This document shows, piece after piece, positions 33,562 to 41,907 of a DNA stretch of 49,510 nt. The first letter of the stretch is position 1, and each line of letters opens with the position of its first letter. Under the pieces are notes generated by a model that saw only the letters and a program-made list of their open reading frames with translations, was not told the DNA's origin and did no database searches. The DNA lies in contig NZ_JAELXT010000033.1 in assembly GCF_016427565.1 (NCBI RefSeq), forward strand, positions 1 through 49,510. Reading direction: 5' to 3'. This DNA is from Microvirga splendida (GTDB taxonomy: Bacteria; Pseudomonadota; Alphaproteobacteria; Rhizobiales; Beijerinckiaceae). The translations under genes were made by a program, and so were the position numbers.

Positions 33562-33945
33562 ATGAAGCACCGCATCATCGCCCTGGCGGCCGCCATGGCA
33601 GTCCTGCCGACCCTTGCCGCGGCTCAAGGCGCGCACGGAGGGCATTCGGGCCACTCCACACCCGCCCAGGCGGCGAGGACGGCCGATACGCCCGCGACCC
33701 GGGGCTACCGGCAGGCGAACGAGACAATGCACAAGAACATGGACATCGCCTTCAGCGGCAATGCCGATGTGGACTTCGTGCGCGGCATGATTCCCCACCA
33801 CGAAGGCGCCATCGACATGGCGAAGGTCGCCATGGAGCACGCGAAGGACGAGCAGGTGCGCAAATGGGCCGAGGACGTGATCCGCGAGCAGGAACGCGAG
33901 ATTGCCGAGATGAAGGCCTGGCTCAAGAGCAAAGGCGTCCAGTAA
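33562..33945 (+). CDS. DUF305 periplasmic protein
   Basis: 127 residues. A signal peptide (residues 1-22) leads to a His-rich linker (G-A-H-G-G-H-S-G-H) and a DUF305 four-helix domain with the core M-I-P-H-H-E-G-A-I-D-M near residue 77. DUF305 proteins have ferritin-like helices and commonly occur with copper resistance genes; copper binding is inferred from the His pairs. Third gene of the run, 30 bases after the DUF4396 stop. Confidence 0.87.
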   Translation: MKHRIIALAAAMAVLPTLAAAQGAHGGHSGHSTPAQAARTADTPATRGYRQANETMHKNMDIAFSGNADVDFVRGMIPHHEGAIDMAKVAMEHAKDEQVRKWAEDVIREQEREIAEMKAWLKSKGVQ

Positions 33946-33970
33946 GCACCATCCCATTGGCAGGGGTCGG

Positions 33971-34001
33971 CGGGGAGCCGGCCCTCGCCTGCCGCTCCCC
34001 G
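33971..34001 (+). terminator. Hairpin after the metal run
   Basis: CGGGGAGC (33971-33978) pairs with GCTCCCCG (33994-34001) 26 bases after the DUF305 stop. A TTTT run comes only about 13 bases later, so the terminator is imperfect. Confidence 0.5.
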
Positions 34002-34151
34002 CGACGGGCCGTGCTTTTGCGTTGGCTTTCCCGACCACAGGCCACGTCCAGCGATGGCTTTTCTCACCATCCGCTGTATCAGGAGGCTGCCACGAACAGG
34101 CGGGTGAAGCGTTAGTGGATATCCCCTGCGGGCGAATGGAAAGGAAGAACG

Positions 34152-34448
34152 ATGTTCACGCTTACGATCAGCGACAAGCCTGTTGCCATCACCAATGCGA
34201 ACGAGGAGGAAGCCCGCGAACTCCTGATGAGTGAGGAGTTCAAGGAAGACCTCAAGGTTCTCGAGAGCGACGGCGCCCCGCTCTGGGATGGCTTCGCCAG
34301 CCTGAACATCCGCGCTGCGACGGAAGAGGAAAAGGCCGAGTTCGAAGGTGCGGATTTCGACGAGGACGAAGATGACGATGAAGAGGAAGGCCCCTACATC
34401 ATGTTCCTCGTCGACGTGACCGATCCCGACGAGGAAGACGAGGGCTAA
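34152..34448 (+). CDS. Small acidic hypothetical protein
   Basis: 98 residues. The first 65 residues look like a compact alpha/beta fold (F-T-L-T-I-S-D-K-P-V, then E-E-E-A-R-E-L-L-M). The rest is strongly acidic (D-E-D-E-D-D-D-E-E-E and a D-E-E-D-E-G end). No family is recognised. The acidic tail suggests solubility, nucleic-acid mimicry or metal interaction; none can be shown. It lies between the DUF305 and DUF411 genes on the same strand. Confidence 0.65.
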   Translation: MFTLTISDKPVAITNANEEEARELLMSEEFKEDLKVLESDGAPLWDGFASLNIRAATEEEKAEFEGADFDEDEDDDEEEGPYIMFLVDVTDPDEEDEG

Positions 34449-34539
34449 GGGCCCGACGGCGCAACGATCCTGCCGACCCGGCAGGGCTCGAACACGATCG
34501 GTCCGGACATTCCGGACCGACTTCCCAAGGGGGCGGGCC

Positions 34540-34570
34540 TTGACCTTGCCACCGTTGGAAACCCTACGGA
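34540..34570 (+). promoter_or_regulatory. MerR/CueR-type promoter, DUF411 gene
   Basis: TTGACC (34540-34545), 19 bases, then TACGGA (34565-34570). It carries an imperfect dyad TTGCCA-ccg-TTGGAA and is clearly related to the site at 32751-32781. The DUF411 ATG is 37 bases downstream. Confidence 0.72.
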
Positions 34571-34606
34571 TCGGCACTGGAACGACAGGATCGCAAGGAG
34601 GATGCC

Positions 34607-35104
34607 ATGAGGTCGAATCTGCCAGCAGGAATGATCAGCCGTCGGACGCTGCTAGCAGGCCTTGCGGTCTCGGCCCTGTCCGTTGCGAACCGGCCTGCCC
34701 TGGCCGTCGAAACCCTACCGAAGATGGTCGTGACCAAAGATCCAAACTGCGGCTGCTGCACCGCATGGGTCACGCAGGTTCGAGCGGCAGGCTTCGATGC
34801 CGAGGTGGTCGAATCCTCCGAGATCAACCGTGTGAAGATGCGTCTCGGCGTGCCCGAGGCCCTTGCCTCCTGCCATACGGCGGAGATCGGCGGCTATGTG
34901 ATCGAGGGGCATGTGCCGCCGACCGTGATCAAGCGCCTCCTTGCCGAGAAGCCGGAGGCCAAGGGCCTTGCCGTGCCTGGCATGCCCGTCGGATCTCCCG
35001 GCATGGAGGTCGAGGGCGTGGAGCCCGACACCTATGAGGTGGTCCTCTTCGGACCCTCGGGCCAACGGACCTACGCACGCTACATCGGCGACCGGGAAGC
35101 CTGA
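34607..35104 (+). CDS. DUF411 copper-related protein
   Basis: 165 residues. A twin-arginine-like signal (S-R-R-T-L-L-A-G, residues 11-18) suggests export. The DUF411 domain has the C-G-C-C motif (D-P-N-C-G-C-C-T-A-W near residue 50) in a thioredoxin-like context and a conserved S-C-H-T-A-E-I-G-G-Y-V-I-E-G-H-V-P segment near residue 87-103. The family is linked to copper handling in the periplasm. It has its own MerR-type promoter. Confidence 0.87.
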   Translation: MRSNLPAGMISRRTLLAGLAVSALSVANRPALAVETLPKMVVTKDPNCGCCTAWVTQVRAAGFDAEVVESSEINRVKMRLGVPEALASCHTAEIGGYVIEGHVPPTVIKRLLAEKPEAKGLAVPGMPVGSPGMEVEGVEPDTYEVVLFGPSGQRTYARYIGDREA

Positions 35105-35144
35105 GGAAGACGGAACACTCCGGATCGCGGCTCGTTGGCCCGGC

Positions 35145-36155
35145 ATGAGTTGGCTTGTTCAACCCCGCCTCGTGAACGATCCCTTCAGCGACCCAGGTCT
35201 CCACCTCGACTTCCGCTATGGCCGCAGGGCCATTCTGTTCGATCTCGGCGATGTGGCTCCCCTGTCGTCTCGCGAATTGCTGCGGGTGAGCCACGTCTTC
35301 GTCTCGCATACCCACGTCGACCACATGGCCGGGTTCGACCGGCTGTTCCGCCTCTGCCTTCACCGCCCCTCCCCGCTGACCCTCGTCGGACCACCGGGTT
35401 TCACCGGACAGGTGGAACACCGCATCCGTGGCTTCACCTGGAACCTGCTCGACGAGAACTCCGTCGATTTCTGCCTGCGTGCCATGGATTACGACGGCAG
35501 CCGCCTTGCGAGGGCGGCCGAGTTCCACGCCCGCGAAGCGTTCGCCCGCCGCGAGATCGCGGCGCCTGCCTTTCCGGACGGCATTGCCTGGATGGAGGAC
35601 GAGTTCAGGATCGAGGCCGTTGCGCTCGACCACGGCATCCCGTCCCTCGCCTTTGCCCTGCGCGAGGTCATGCAGGTGAATGTCTGGCGCGGCGTGCTGG
35701 CCGAGATGAACCTTACCCCCGGCCCGTGGCTGAACGAGGCCAAGCGCGCTGTGCGCCTCGGCCTGCCTGACGATCACCCCATCGAGAATTCGGATGGCGG
35801 GACCATCCGCCTGGGCGATCTGAAGCATCGCGCCCTGCGCGTGGCGCCCGGGCAGGCGGTCGCCTATGTCACCGATGCCGCTCCCCACGCAGACAACCGG
35901 GCGAAGATTCTGCGGCTCGCCCACAGGGCGGACCAGCTTTTCATCGAGGCCGTCTTTCTGGAAAGCGACCGCTCCCTCGCCGTGGCCTCGCACCACCTCA
36001 CCGCCTGGGAGGCCGGAGATATCGCCCGCGAGGCGGGCGTCCGGCATGTCACGCCGTTCCACCATTCCGCACGCTATCTCTCCGAGCCCGACGTTCTGCG
36101 GGATGAGTTCTATGAGAGCTTCAGTGACGCAGACCGGAGAGCGGTCTCAGCCTGA
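35145..36155 (+). CDS. MBL-fold protein, RNase Z-like
   Basis: 336 residues from the ATG at 35145. The metallo-beta-lactamase motif H-T-H-V-D-H-M-A-G-F near residue 54 and later ligands (T-D-A near 245, and H-H-S in the C-terminal part) resemble the RNase Z/ElaC branch. The substrate of these short-form proteins is not proven; tRNA 3' processing or cyclic nucleotide hydrolysis are possible. The frame stays open to 34941, overlapping the DUF411 gene, but nothing recommends a start there. Confidence 0.75.
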   Translation: MSWLVQPRLVNDPFSDPGLHLDFRYGRRAILFDLGDVAPLSSRELLRVSHVFVSHTHVDHMAGFDRLFRLCLHRPSPLTLVGPPGFTGQVEHRIRGFTWNLLDENSVDFCLRAMDYDGSRLARAAEFHAREAFARREIAAPAFPDGIAWMEDEFRIEAVALDHGIPSLAFALREVMQVNVWRGVLAEMNLTPGPWLNEAKRAVRLGLPDDHPIENSDGGTIRLGDLKHRALRVAPGQAVAYVTDAAPHADNRAKILRLAHRADQLFIEAVFLESDRSLAVASHHLTAWEAGDIAREAGVRHVTPFHHSARYLSEPDVLRDEFYESFSDADRRAVSA

Positions 36156-36157
36156 CC

Positions 36158-36643
36158 CTAGTCGGCGGAGAAGATGGCCTCGTGGATCTGGCGCGGATCG
36201 GGCCTGCGACCGGAATTGAACCGGACGACGCGGTAGCCGCACGATTTCAGGATCCGGTCGCGCTGCGCATCCTTCCGGGCATCGTGGGAGCGGTCCCGGG
36301 CATCGTGGGAGCGGTCGTCGAGTTCGACGATCGCAAGCACCTCCATGTCCTGGAGGATCACCCAGTCGACCCGGGTGTTGGAGATTTGCTTGAAGGCCAT
36401 CCAGAACGCGCGGCTGCCCTCCTTGGCGTCGGGCCGGACGAGCGCCAGGATAGGCACCTGCGGCCAGATCTGGCAATCGGGACAGGCGGCGAGAAGGCGC
36501 CCGTAAAACTCCCGCTCGTTCTCCGTCATGATCGTGGAACGGCGGTAGCGCGGTTTCCTGGCGAGGAAGAGAACCAGCACCAGCACCAGGCCGAGCACCG
36601 CGATACCGGCAAGCCACGTCCACGAGAGATTTTCGACCGTCAT
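36158..36643 (-). CDS. DUF2726 membrane-anchored protein
   Basis: 161 residues from the ATG at 36643. One transmembrane helix (residues 10-30) precedes a cytoplasmic DUF2726 domain. The domain has F-Y-G-R-L-L-A-A-C-P near residue 46, V-D-W-V-I-L near 95, and A-I-V-E-L-D-D near 107. It is a restriction-endonuclease-like fold, and D-W-V and V-E-L-D-D-R fit the D...ExK region. A 21-base tandem duplication adds D-R-S-H-D-A-R twice. Function is unknown. It converges on the RNase Z-like gene with 2 bases between. Confidence 0.78.
   Translation of the reverse strand: MTVENLSWTWLAGIAVLGLVLVLVLFLARKPRYRRSTIMTENEREFYGRLLAACPDCQIWPQVPILALVRPDAKEGSRAFWMAFKQISNTRVDWVILQDMEVLAIVELDDRSHDARDRSHDARKDAQRDRILKSCGYRVVRFNSGRRPDPRQIHEAIFSAD
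36275..36316 (-). repeat. 21-bp tandem duplication in the DUF2726 gene
   Basis: Two identical 21-base units (36275-36295, 36296-36316) give D-R-S-H-D-A-R twice in frame, right after the strand that would hold an active-site acid. Confidence 0.88.
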
Positions 36644-36778
36644 ATCGCTCCGCCCCCGCCTCAAGCACGAACCGCCACGCTTCGTCCTGCCGGCAAAGCA
36701 TAGCAGCTAGCATGAAACCCGCATGGTTGGTCCTGCGTCTTCTTATTGTCGCGTTTTAAGAACACCGGGGAGAGCACA

Positions 36779-37486
36779 ATGGACCTCAGCCGCCGAACCT
36801 TCCTGCTCGGAGCGTCCGCCGCTGCCGCAGGAGCCACCCTGCCGCCCAGCAGCACCTTCGCCCAGTCGCTGCGCGATATGTCCGCCTATCAGCGCATGTA
36901 CGGGCCCGTTGACGACGACCTCTATCCCATCCCCGGAATCGATCTGTCGCGGATCAACCCGGCCTATCTCCGGCGCGTGGTGGAGTACGACACCACCGAG
37001 CCTCCGGGCACCATCGTGGTCGATCCCCAGACCCGCTATCTCTATCTGGTCATGCGCGACGGCATGGCCGTGCGCTACGGCGTGGGTGTCGGCCGTTCGG
37101 GCTTCGGCTGGTCGGGTGCCGCCACCATCAAGGACAAGCAGGAATGGCCCGACTGGTACCCGCCGAAGGAGATGTTCGCCCGTGAGCCCGAACTGATGGA
37201 GCAGATGGGCGAATTGCCCGGAGGCGCCGGAATGCCCGGCGGCCCGGGGAATCCGTTGGGCGCCCGCGCCCTCTACCTCTGGCAGGGCAACAAGGACACC
37301 CTCTACCGCATCCACGGCACGTTCGAGCCATGGACCATCGGCACCAATGTCTCGTCCGGTTGCATCCGCATGATCAACCAGGACGTGATCGACCTCTACA
37401 ACCACACGCCGAAGGGCACGAAGGTGGTGGTCCTGAACCCGCCCGCTGGACGAGGCAGGCGCGATCGCACCGCCGCCCGCTCCTGA
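36779..37486 (+). CDS. L,D-transpeptidase (YkuD domain)
   Basis: 235 residues from the ATG at 36779, preceded by GGGGAGAG. A twin-arginine signal (S-R-R-T-F-L-L-G) and a cleavage region lead to the YkuD domain. The catalytic segment is H-G-T-F-E-P near residue 178 and S-S-G-C-I-R-M near residue 192-198. These enzymes make 3-3 cross-links in peptidoglycan or tether proteins to it, in the periplasm. A strong terminator follows. Confidence 0.9.
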   Translation: MDLSRRTFLLGASAAAAGATLPPSSTFAQSLRDMSAYQRMYGPVDDDLYPIPGIDLSRINPAYLRRVVEYDTTEPPGTIVVDPQTRYLYLVMRDGMAVRYGVGVGRSGFGWSGAATIKDKQEWPDWYPPKEMFAREPELMEQMGELPGGAGMPGGPGNPLGARALYLWQGNKDTLYRIHGTFEPWTIGTNVSSGCIRMINQDVIDLYNHTPKGTKVVVLNPPAGRGRRDRTAARS

Positions 37487-37495
37487 TTAAGCAAT

Positions 37496-37519
37496 TAGGC
37501 ACGCTTTGTGCCTATTTTT
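37496..37519 (+). terminator. Intrinsic terminator after the L,D-transpeptidase
   Basis: TAGGCAC/GTGCCTA stem with a 5-base loop, directly followed by five T residues, 9 bases after the stop. Confidence 0.88.
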
Positions 37520-37569
37520 GCCATGGTTAACAATCACACGTCGCTCAGGGACGCGGGAACTTACGAACC

Positions 37570-38799
37570 ATGGCGGGGATCTTCGCCCGATCCAAGCGGT
37601 CGGCTGGCGGACGGAAGACGGTCACTGTGCCGAAGTGCGGCCGCTTGTCCGGCGAAGGGGGAGCCCTTCGTTCCATCATAGGCCTCTCGGCTGCAGCCTC
37701 CGCGCTCCTGACGTTTGCCTCGGCCCCGATGCAGGGGGCGGCCGCCCTCGGCGAAACCCGCACCCTCAGCTTCTTTCATACGCACACGAGGGAAAGCCTG
37801 ACCGTCACGTTCCGCCGGAACGGGCGGATCGACGAGGGCGCCCTGAGCCAGCTCAACTGGTTCCTGCGGGACTGGCGCGTGGACAAGCCGGCCCAGATGG
37901 ACCCGCGCCTGTTCGACATCCTGTGGGAGGTCTACCGGGAATCCGGCTCCTCGCAGCCCATCAACATCATTTCCGCCTACCGGTCGCCGGAAACCAATGG
38001 CGCCCTGCGCCGCCGGTCCAGCGGCGTGGCGGAGAACAGTCAGCACATGCTCGGCAAGGCCATGGATATCCGCCTGCCCGACGTCGAGACGGGCCGCCTG
38101 CGGGCCATTGCCATGAAGATGCAGTACGGTGGCGTCGGCTACTACGCCTCCTCGGCCTTCGTCCATGTGGATACGGGCAATGTCCGCGCCTGGCCGCGCA
38201 TGACGCAGCAGCAGCTGGTGCAGTTGTTCCCGGATGGTAAGACCCTGCATCTGCCTTCGAACGGCAAGCCGCTTCCGGGCTACGAGGTCGCGAAGGCCGA
38301 GATCCTCGCCCGCAATGCCGCCCTGTCCACGCAGGCCTCGGCCGGCAGCGGCCCGTCCGTCGGCGGCCTGTTCGCCAATCTGTTCGGGCGCAAGAATGCT
38401 CAGCCTGCACCGCAGCAGCCGCCGCCGCAGGAGAGCCCAGCCACCATCGTGGCCTCCGCCGATCCGGAGAGCACCGCAGCCGCCGTTCCGCCGGCGCCGC
38501 TTCCGCCGCAGCGCCCGAAGGAGATCGAGCTGGCAAGCGCTGTCCTGCCGGACCAGGCTCCGAGCGCGGTCTCCGGAATGGTTTCGGCTCCCGCCCCGCA
38601 GGCTGTTCCCGGACCTGAACCCGTGCTGGGCTTTGACGAAAAGGCAGCCGTGAAGGCTCTGTTCGATCCCCGCACCGCCTTCCTCGATCTCGGGTTCACA
38701 TCCGCCAGGAAGCATGCGCTGAGCGTGACGCAGTTCACCGGCCCGGCGGTAAAGCCCCTGCCCGTCGTCGGGCAGGACCAGGATGACCTCAGCGGGTAA
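37570..38799 (+). CDS. DUF882/YcbK-like peptidase M15 protein
   Basis: 409 residues. An N-terminal signal or anchor (residues 35-55) precedes a DUF882 domain (residues 60-225) with S-A-Y-R-S-P near 138, S-Q-H-M-L-G-K-A-M-D-I near 157-167 and F-V-H-V-D-T near 197. The His/Asp/His ligands match zinc peptidases of the M15 type. The long C-terminal half is Pro/Ala-rich and likely a periplasmic linker. Such proteins are linked to peptidoglycan crosslink cleavage. It follows the transpeptidase but has its own start region. Confidence 0.85.
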   Translation: MAGIFARSKRSAGGRKTVTVPKCGRLSGEGGALRSIIGLSAAASALLTFASAPMQGAAALGETRTLSFFHTHTRESLTVTFRRNGRIDEGALSQLNWFLRDWRVDKPAQMDPRLFDILWEVYRESGSSQPINIISAYRSPETNGALRRRSSGVAENSQHMLGKAMDIRLPDVETGRLRAIAMKMQYGGVGYYASSAFVHVDTGNVRAWPRMTQQQLVQLFPDGKTLHLPSNGKPLPGYEVAKAEILARNAALSTQASAGSGPSVGGLFANLFGRKNAQPAPQQPPPQESPATIVASADPESTAAAVPPAPLPPQRPKEIELASAVLPDQAPSAVSGMVSAPAPQAVPGPEPVLGFDEKAAVKALFDPRTAFLDLGFTSARKHALSVTQFTGPAVKPLPVVGQDQDDLSG

Positions 38800-38819
38800 C
38801 TGCCCCGGCCTATAAGGGC

Positions 38820-39248
38820 TCAGACGCCGAACAGGATCAGCGCGCCCACCATCAGGGCCAGCACGAGCAGTCCCGCCACAGCCACCGCCCAATGCGCAGC
38901 CCGCTTCTCCTGCTGGACGAAGGCGGGCTGGGATTGGACGGGTGAGGCTTTCTGAAGGGGAGCGCTCCGCTTCTTCATCCGGGCGGCAGCGGCGCGATCC
39001 GGGAACGGAATGATTTCGGCACTTCTTGCCGGCGCCTGGATCGCGCTTGGGTTCGAAGCGAGGAGACGATCATCCAGTTCCACCGGCACGCCCGACTCTT
39101 CCAGATGGACCACGACCAGGGCGATATCCTCCGCGCTCATCGCGTGGATCGGCAGATTGGTCTCAAGATCCTGAGTCGTCAGCTGGCCCTGCTCGCGCCC
39201 GAGGGCGACCAAGCGGTCCATGGTATTGCTGTCGAGCGCCTGCTGCAT
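38820..39248 (-). CDS. Sigma-70 region-1.1-like domain fused to a C-terminal membrane anchor
   Basis: 142 residues from the ATG at 39248. Residues 7-58 resemble region 1.1 of primary sigma factors: R-L-V-A-L-G-R-E-Q-G-Q-L-T-T-Q-D-L near the start, then A-E-D-I-A-L-V-V-V-H-L and G-V-P-V-E-L. A low-complexity linker leads to one hydrophobic helix near the end (A-V-A-V-A-G-L-L-V-L-A-L). No other sigma regions are present. In sigma-70, region 1.1 blocks DNA binding by free sigma. A tail-anchored copy could bind RNA polymerase or a sigma factor at the membrane, but this is inference. The domain similarity was judged by eye. Confidence 0.6.
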   Translation of the reverse strand: MQQALDSNTMDRLVALGREQGQLTTQDLETNLPIHAMSAEDIALVVVHLEESGVPVELDDRLLASNPSAIQAPARSAEIIPFPDRAAAARMKKRSAPLQKASPVQSQPAFVQQEKRAAHWAVAVAGLLVLALMVGALILFGV

Positions 39249-39407
39249 GAGGCACCACCCCATTGTGACTGGTGGGCGGAGAAGCAGCCAGGGCCGCTCC
39301 GGAGGTTCACCGAGCTAACGCGGCAATTGCCTCAGACGTTGCAACGGGAAATGTCTCTCGTGCAATTTTGAAGCGGCAGCCTGCGAGGGCCGTCCGGGAA
39401 GGCCAGC

Positions 39408-39668
39408 CTAGTTCTTCGTGGCCTTGGAGGCCTCCTGAACGGCCTCCTTCTCACGCCTGACCTGTTCCGAAAGCTGCTCGGCGATGGCCACGAGCTTGCC
39501 GGCCATGAAGTGCTTGCCATGCAGCTCGACCTGCCCCGCCAGCCCCACGGTCAGGAGGGTCTCGAAGACAGTGTCGGCGGGAAGCCCCTTGCGGATCAGG
39601 TCGATGGCCACCTTCTGCCATTGATCGGACAGCTGATCGCGAATTTCGGAGATATCATCATTGCTCAT
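39408..39668 (-). CDS. Small helical hypothetical protein
   Basis: 86 residues, mostly helical. It has a W-Q-K-V-A-I-D-L-I-R-K-G-L-P motif near residue 17 and a charged C-terminal helix (E-Q-V-R-R-E-K-E-A-V-Q-E-A). No family is recognised; the chain is cytoplasmic. It lies downstream of nothing obvious and 125 bases before phoX on the other strand, so the shared gap holds the phoX promoter. Confidence 0.65.
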   Translation of the reverse strand: MSNDDISEIRDQLSDQWQKVAIDLIRKGLPADTVFETLLTVGLAGQVELHGKHFMAGKLVAIAEQLSEQVRREKEAVQEASKATKN

Positions 39669-39729
39669 GCCGGGACCATACAGGATCCCGCACCGGTTGT
39701 CGCGCTCCGCCCCCCCTCTCCTTGCGGAA

Positions 39730-39747
39730 CTGTCACGCTGCTTACAT
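39730..39747 (+). promoter_or_regulatory. Candidate Pho box upstream of phoX
   Basis: CTGTCAC-gctg-CTTACAT: two 7-base half sites with a 4-base gap. They match the PhoB consensus CTGTCAT at 6/7 and 5/7 positions. The box ends 46 bases before the phoX ATG, with TCTAAA as a possible -10 box about 8 bases after it. It fits the phosphate-starvation role of PhoX. Confidence 0.6.
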
Positions 39748-39793
39748 GGAACGGTTCTAAAGCATGGTCGTCACATAAGACGGAGAAACCGAT

Positions 39794-41761
39794 ATGGACG
39801 AGCACAAGGGCCGCCTTCGCGCCAGCGAGCTGGAAGATTCAGGCGATGTCGGGGTCAACCCGACGCATAACCTCACCATGGGCGAGATCATCGCGACCCG
39901 CTTCAACCGGCGCGACCTTCTGCGGGGCCCGCTGGCCGTGGCGGCCATCTCGGCGACCGTCGGCCACCGGGCCCTGGCGGCCAACGAGCAGCCGGCCAGG
40001 AAGGCCTCCAATCCGATCTCGTTCGACTTCAAGGAAATCGAGGCGGGCGTCGACCACACCCACCACGTGGCCGAGGGCTACGACGCCCAGGTGCTCCTGC
40101 GCTGGGGCGACCCGCTCTTCCCGGACGCGCCCGAGTTCGACCCGATGAAGCAGACGCCCGAGGCCCAGGCCCGGCAGTTCGGCTACAACACCGACTTCAT
40201 CGGCTTCATCCCGCTCAATGGTTCGGCCGACCATGGCCTGCTCGTGGCCAACCATGAATACACCAACGAGGAGCTGATGTTCCCGGGTGTCGGCGTGCAG
40301 GATTCCAAGGACGCCAACTTCTCCAAGATGACCCCGGATCTGGTGGCCATCGAAATCGCCGCCCATGGCGGCGCAGTCGTCGAGATCCGCCGGGCCGACG
40401 GCAAATGGCAGGTGGTGAAGGATTCGAAATACAACCGCCGCATCACCGCCGACACCCCGATGGAAATCACGGGACCGGCCGCCGGCCATGAGCGCATGAA
40501 GACATCCGCCGATGCCAGCGGCCGCAACGTGCGCGGCATGGTCAACAACTGCGCCGGCGGCGTGACCCCCTGGGGCACGTGGCTGAGCTGCGAGGAAAAC
40601 TTCAACGGCTATTTCTGGGGCAAGCTCTCCGACGATCATCCCGAGGCCAAGAACTACAAGCGCTACGGCATCGGCACCCCGGCCTATGCCTGGGGCAAGT
40701 TCCACGACCGCTTCGACCTCGCCAAGGAGCCCAACGAGCCGAACCGCTTCGGCTGGGTGGTCGAGATCGACCCCTTCGATCCGAACTTCGTGCCCAAGAA
40801 GCGCACGGCGCTGGGCCGCACCAAGCACGAGGGTGCCGCCGGCATCACCAACAGCGACGGCCACTACGTGGTCTATCTCGGCGACGACGAGCGTTTCGAC
40901 TACGTCTACAAGTTCGTCACCGCCGGCAAGGTGGATCCGCAGAACCGCGCCGCCAATTTCGGCCTGCTTGACGAGGGCACTCTTTACGTCGCCAAGTACA
41001 ACCCAGACGGCACTGGCAACTGGCTGCCGGTGGTCCACGGCCAGGGGCCGCTCACCGAGGCCAACGGCTTCAGGAGCCAGGCCGACGTGCTGATCGAGAC
41101 CCGCCGGGCTGCGGACCTTCTCGGCGCCACCAAGATGGACCGCCCCGAGGATATCGAGGCAAACCCGCAGACGAACCGTGTCTACGTCATGCTGACGAAC
41201 AACACGCGGCGCAAGGAAGACCAGGTGGACGCGGCCAACCCGCGCGCCAACAACGCATTCGGCCACATCGTCGAGATGATGCCGGAGGGCGGCAACCATG
41301 CGGCGACGGACTTCACCTGGGAGGTTCTCGTGAAGTGCGGCGACCCTTCCGTGGCCGCCGTCGGCGCGACGTTCTCGTCGGAGACCACCAAGAACGGCTG
41401 GTTCGGCATGCCGGACAACTGCGCCATCGACAGCCAGGGCCGCCTCTGGATCTCCACGGACGGCAACAACGCCAAGGCGACGGGCCGGGCGGACGGCCTC
41501 TGGGCGCTGCAAACCCAGGGCAAAGGCCGCGGAACGTCAAAGCACTTCTTCCGCGTGCCGGTCGGCGGCGAGCTGTGCGGCCCGTTCTTCACGCCCAACG
41601 ACGAATCGCTCTTCCTCGCGGTTCAGCACCCGGGCGAGGTCGATGAAGGCATGTCCACGTTCGAGAACCCGGCGACCCGCTGGCCTGACTTCAAGGACAA
41701 CATGCCCGTACGTCCCTCCGTGCTGGTCATCACCAAGCAGGGCGGCGGCAAGATCGCCTGA
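39794..41761 (+). CDS. phoX: PhoX-family alkaline phosphatase (DUF839)
   Basis: 655 residues. A twin-arginine-type signal (N-R-R-D-L-L-R-G, near residues 38-45) marks Tat export, as expected for a cofactor-loaded PhoX. PhoX features include C-A-G-G-V-T-P-W-G-T-W-L-S-C-E-E-N-F near residues 252-270 and H-E-G-A-A near 347. PhoX hydrolyses phosphate esters with Ca2+ and Fe3+ at the active site in the periplasm. It probably responds to PhoB through the box upstream. A terminator follows. Confidence 0.92.
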   Translation: MDEHKGRLRASELEDSGDVGVNPTHNLTMGEIIATRFNRRDLLRGPLAVAAISATVGHRALAANEQPARKASNPISFDFKEIEAGVDHTHHVAEGYDAQVLLRWGDPLFPDAPEFDPMKQTPEAQARQFGYNTDFIGFIPLNGSADHGLLVANHEYTNEELMFPGVGVQDSKDANFSKMTPDLVAIEIAAHGGAVVEIRRADGKWQVVKDSKYNRRITADTPMEITGPAAGHERMKTSADASGRNVRGMVNNCAGGVTPWGTWLSCEENFNGYFWGKLSDDHPEAKNYKRYGIGTPAYAWGKFHDRFDLAKEPNEPNRFGWVVEIDPFDPNFVPKKRTALGRTKHEGAAGITNSDGHYVVYLGDDERFDYVYKFVTAGKVDPQNRAANFGLLDEGTLYVAKYNPDGTGNWLPVVHGQGPLTEANGFRSQADVLIETRRAADLLGATKMDRPEDIEANPQTNRVYVMLTNNTRRKEDQVDAANPRANNAFGHIVEMMPEGGNHAATDFTWEVLVKCGDPSVAAVGATFSSETTKNGWFGMPDNCAIDSQGRLWISTDGNNAKATGRADGLWALQTQGKGRGTSKHFFRVPVGGELCGPFFTPNDESLFLAVQHPGEVDEGMSTFENPATRWPDFKDNMPVRPSVLVITKQGGGKIA

Positions 41762-41790
41762 GGACGCAGGTATCGCCAAGACGAAGACGA

Positions 41791-41814
41791 CAAGGGAGCC
41801 CTGCGGCTCCCTTG
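41791..41814 (+). terminator. Terminator after phoX
   Basis: Perfect 10-bp stem CAAGGGAGCC/GGCTCCCTTG with a CTGC loop, followed by TTCGTT, 30 bases after the stop. Confidence 0.85.
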
Positions 41815-41907
41815 TTCGTTCAGACAGGATGCCTGCCGACCGGGGTGCTGACGCGGCGTCTCTCGATTATTCGAAGATTGCTGCTCTCATCGCAGCCAGG
41901 GGGAGAG

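Noticed and set aside
34499..34519. Hairpin CGGTCCGG/CCGGACCG as terminator after the acidic protein
   Set aside because: No T-run follows; may act as an attenuating structure, but evidence is weak.
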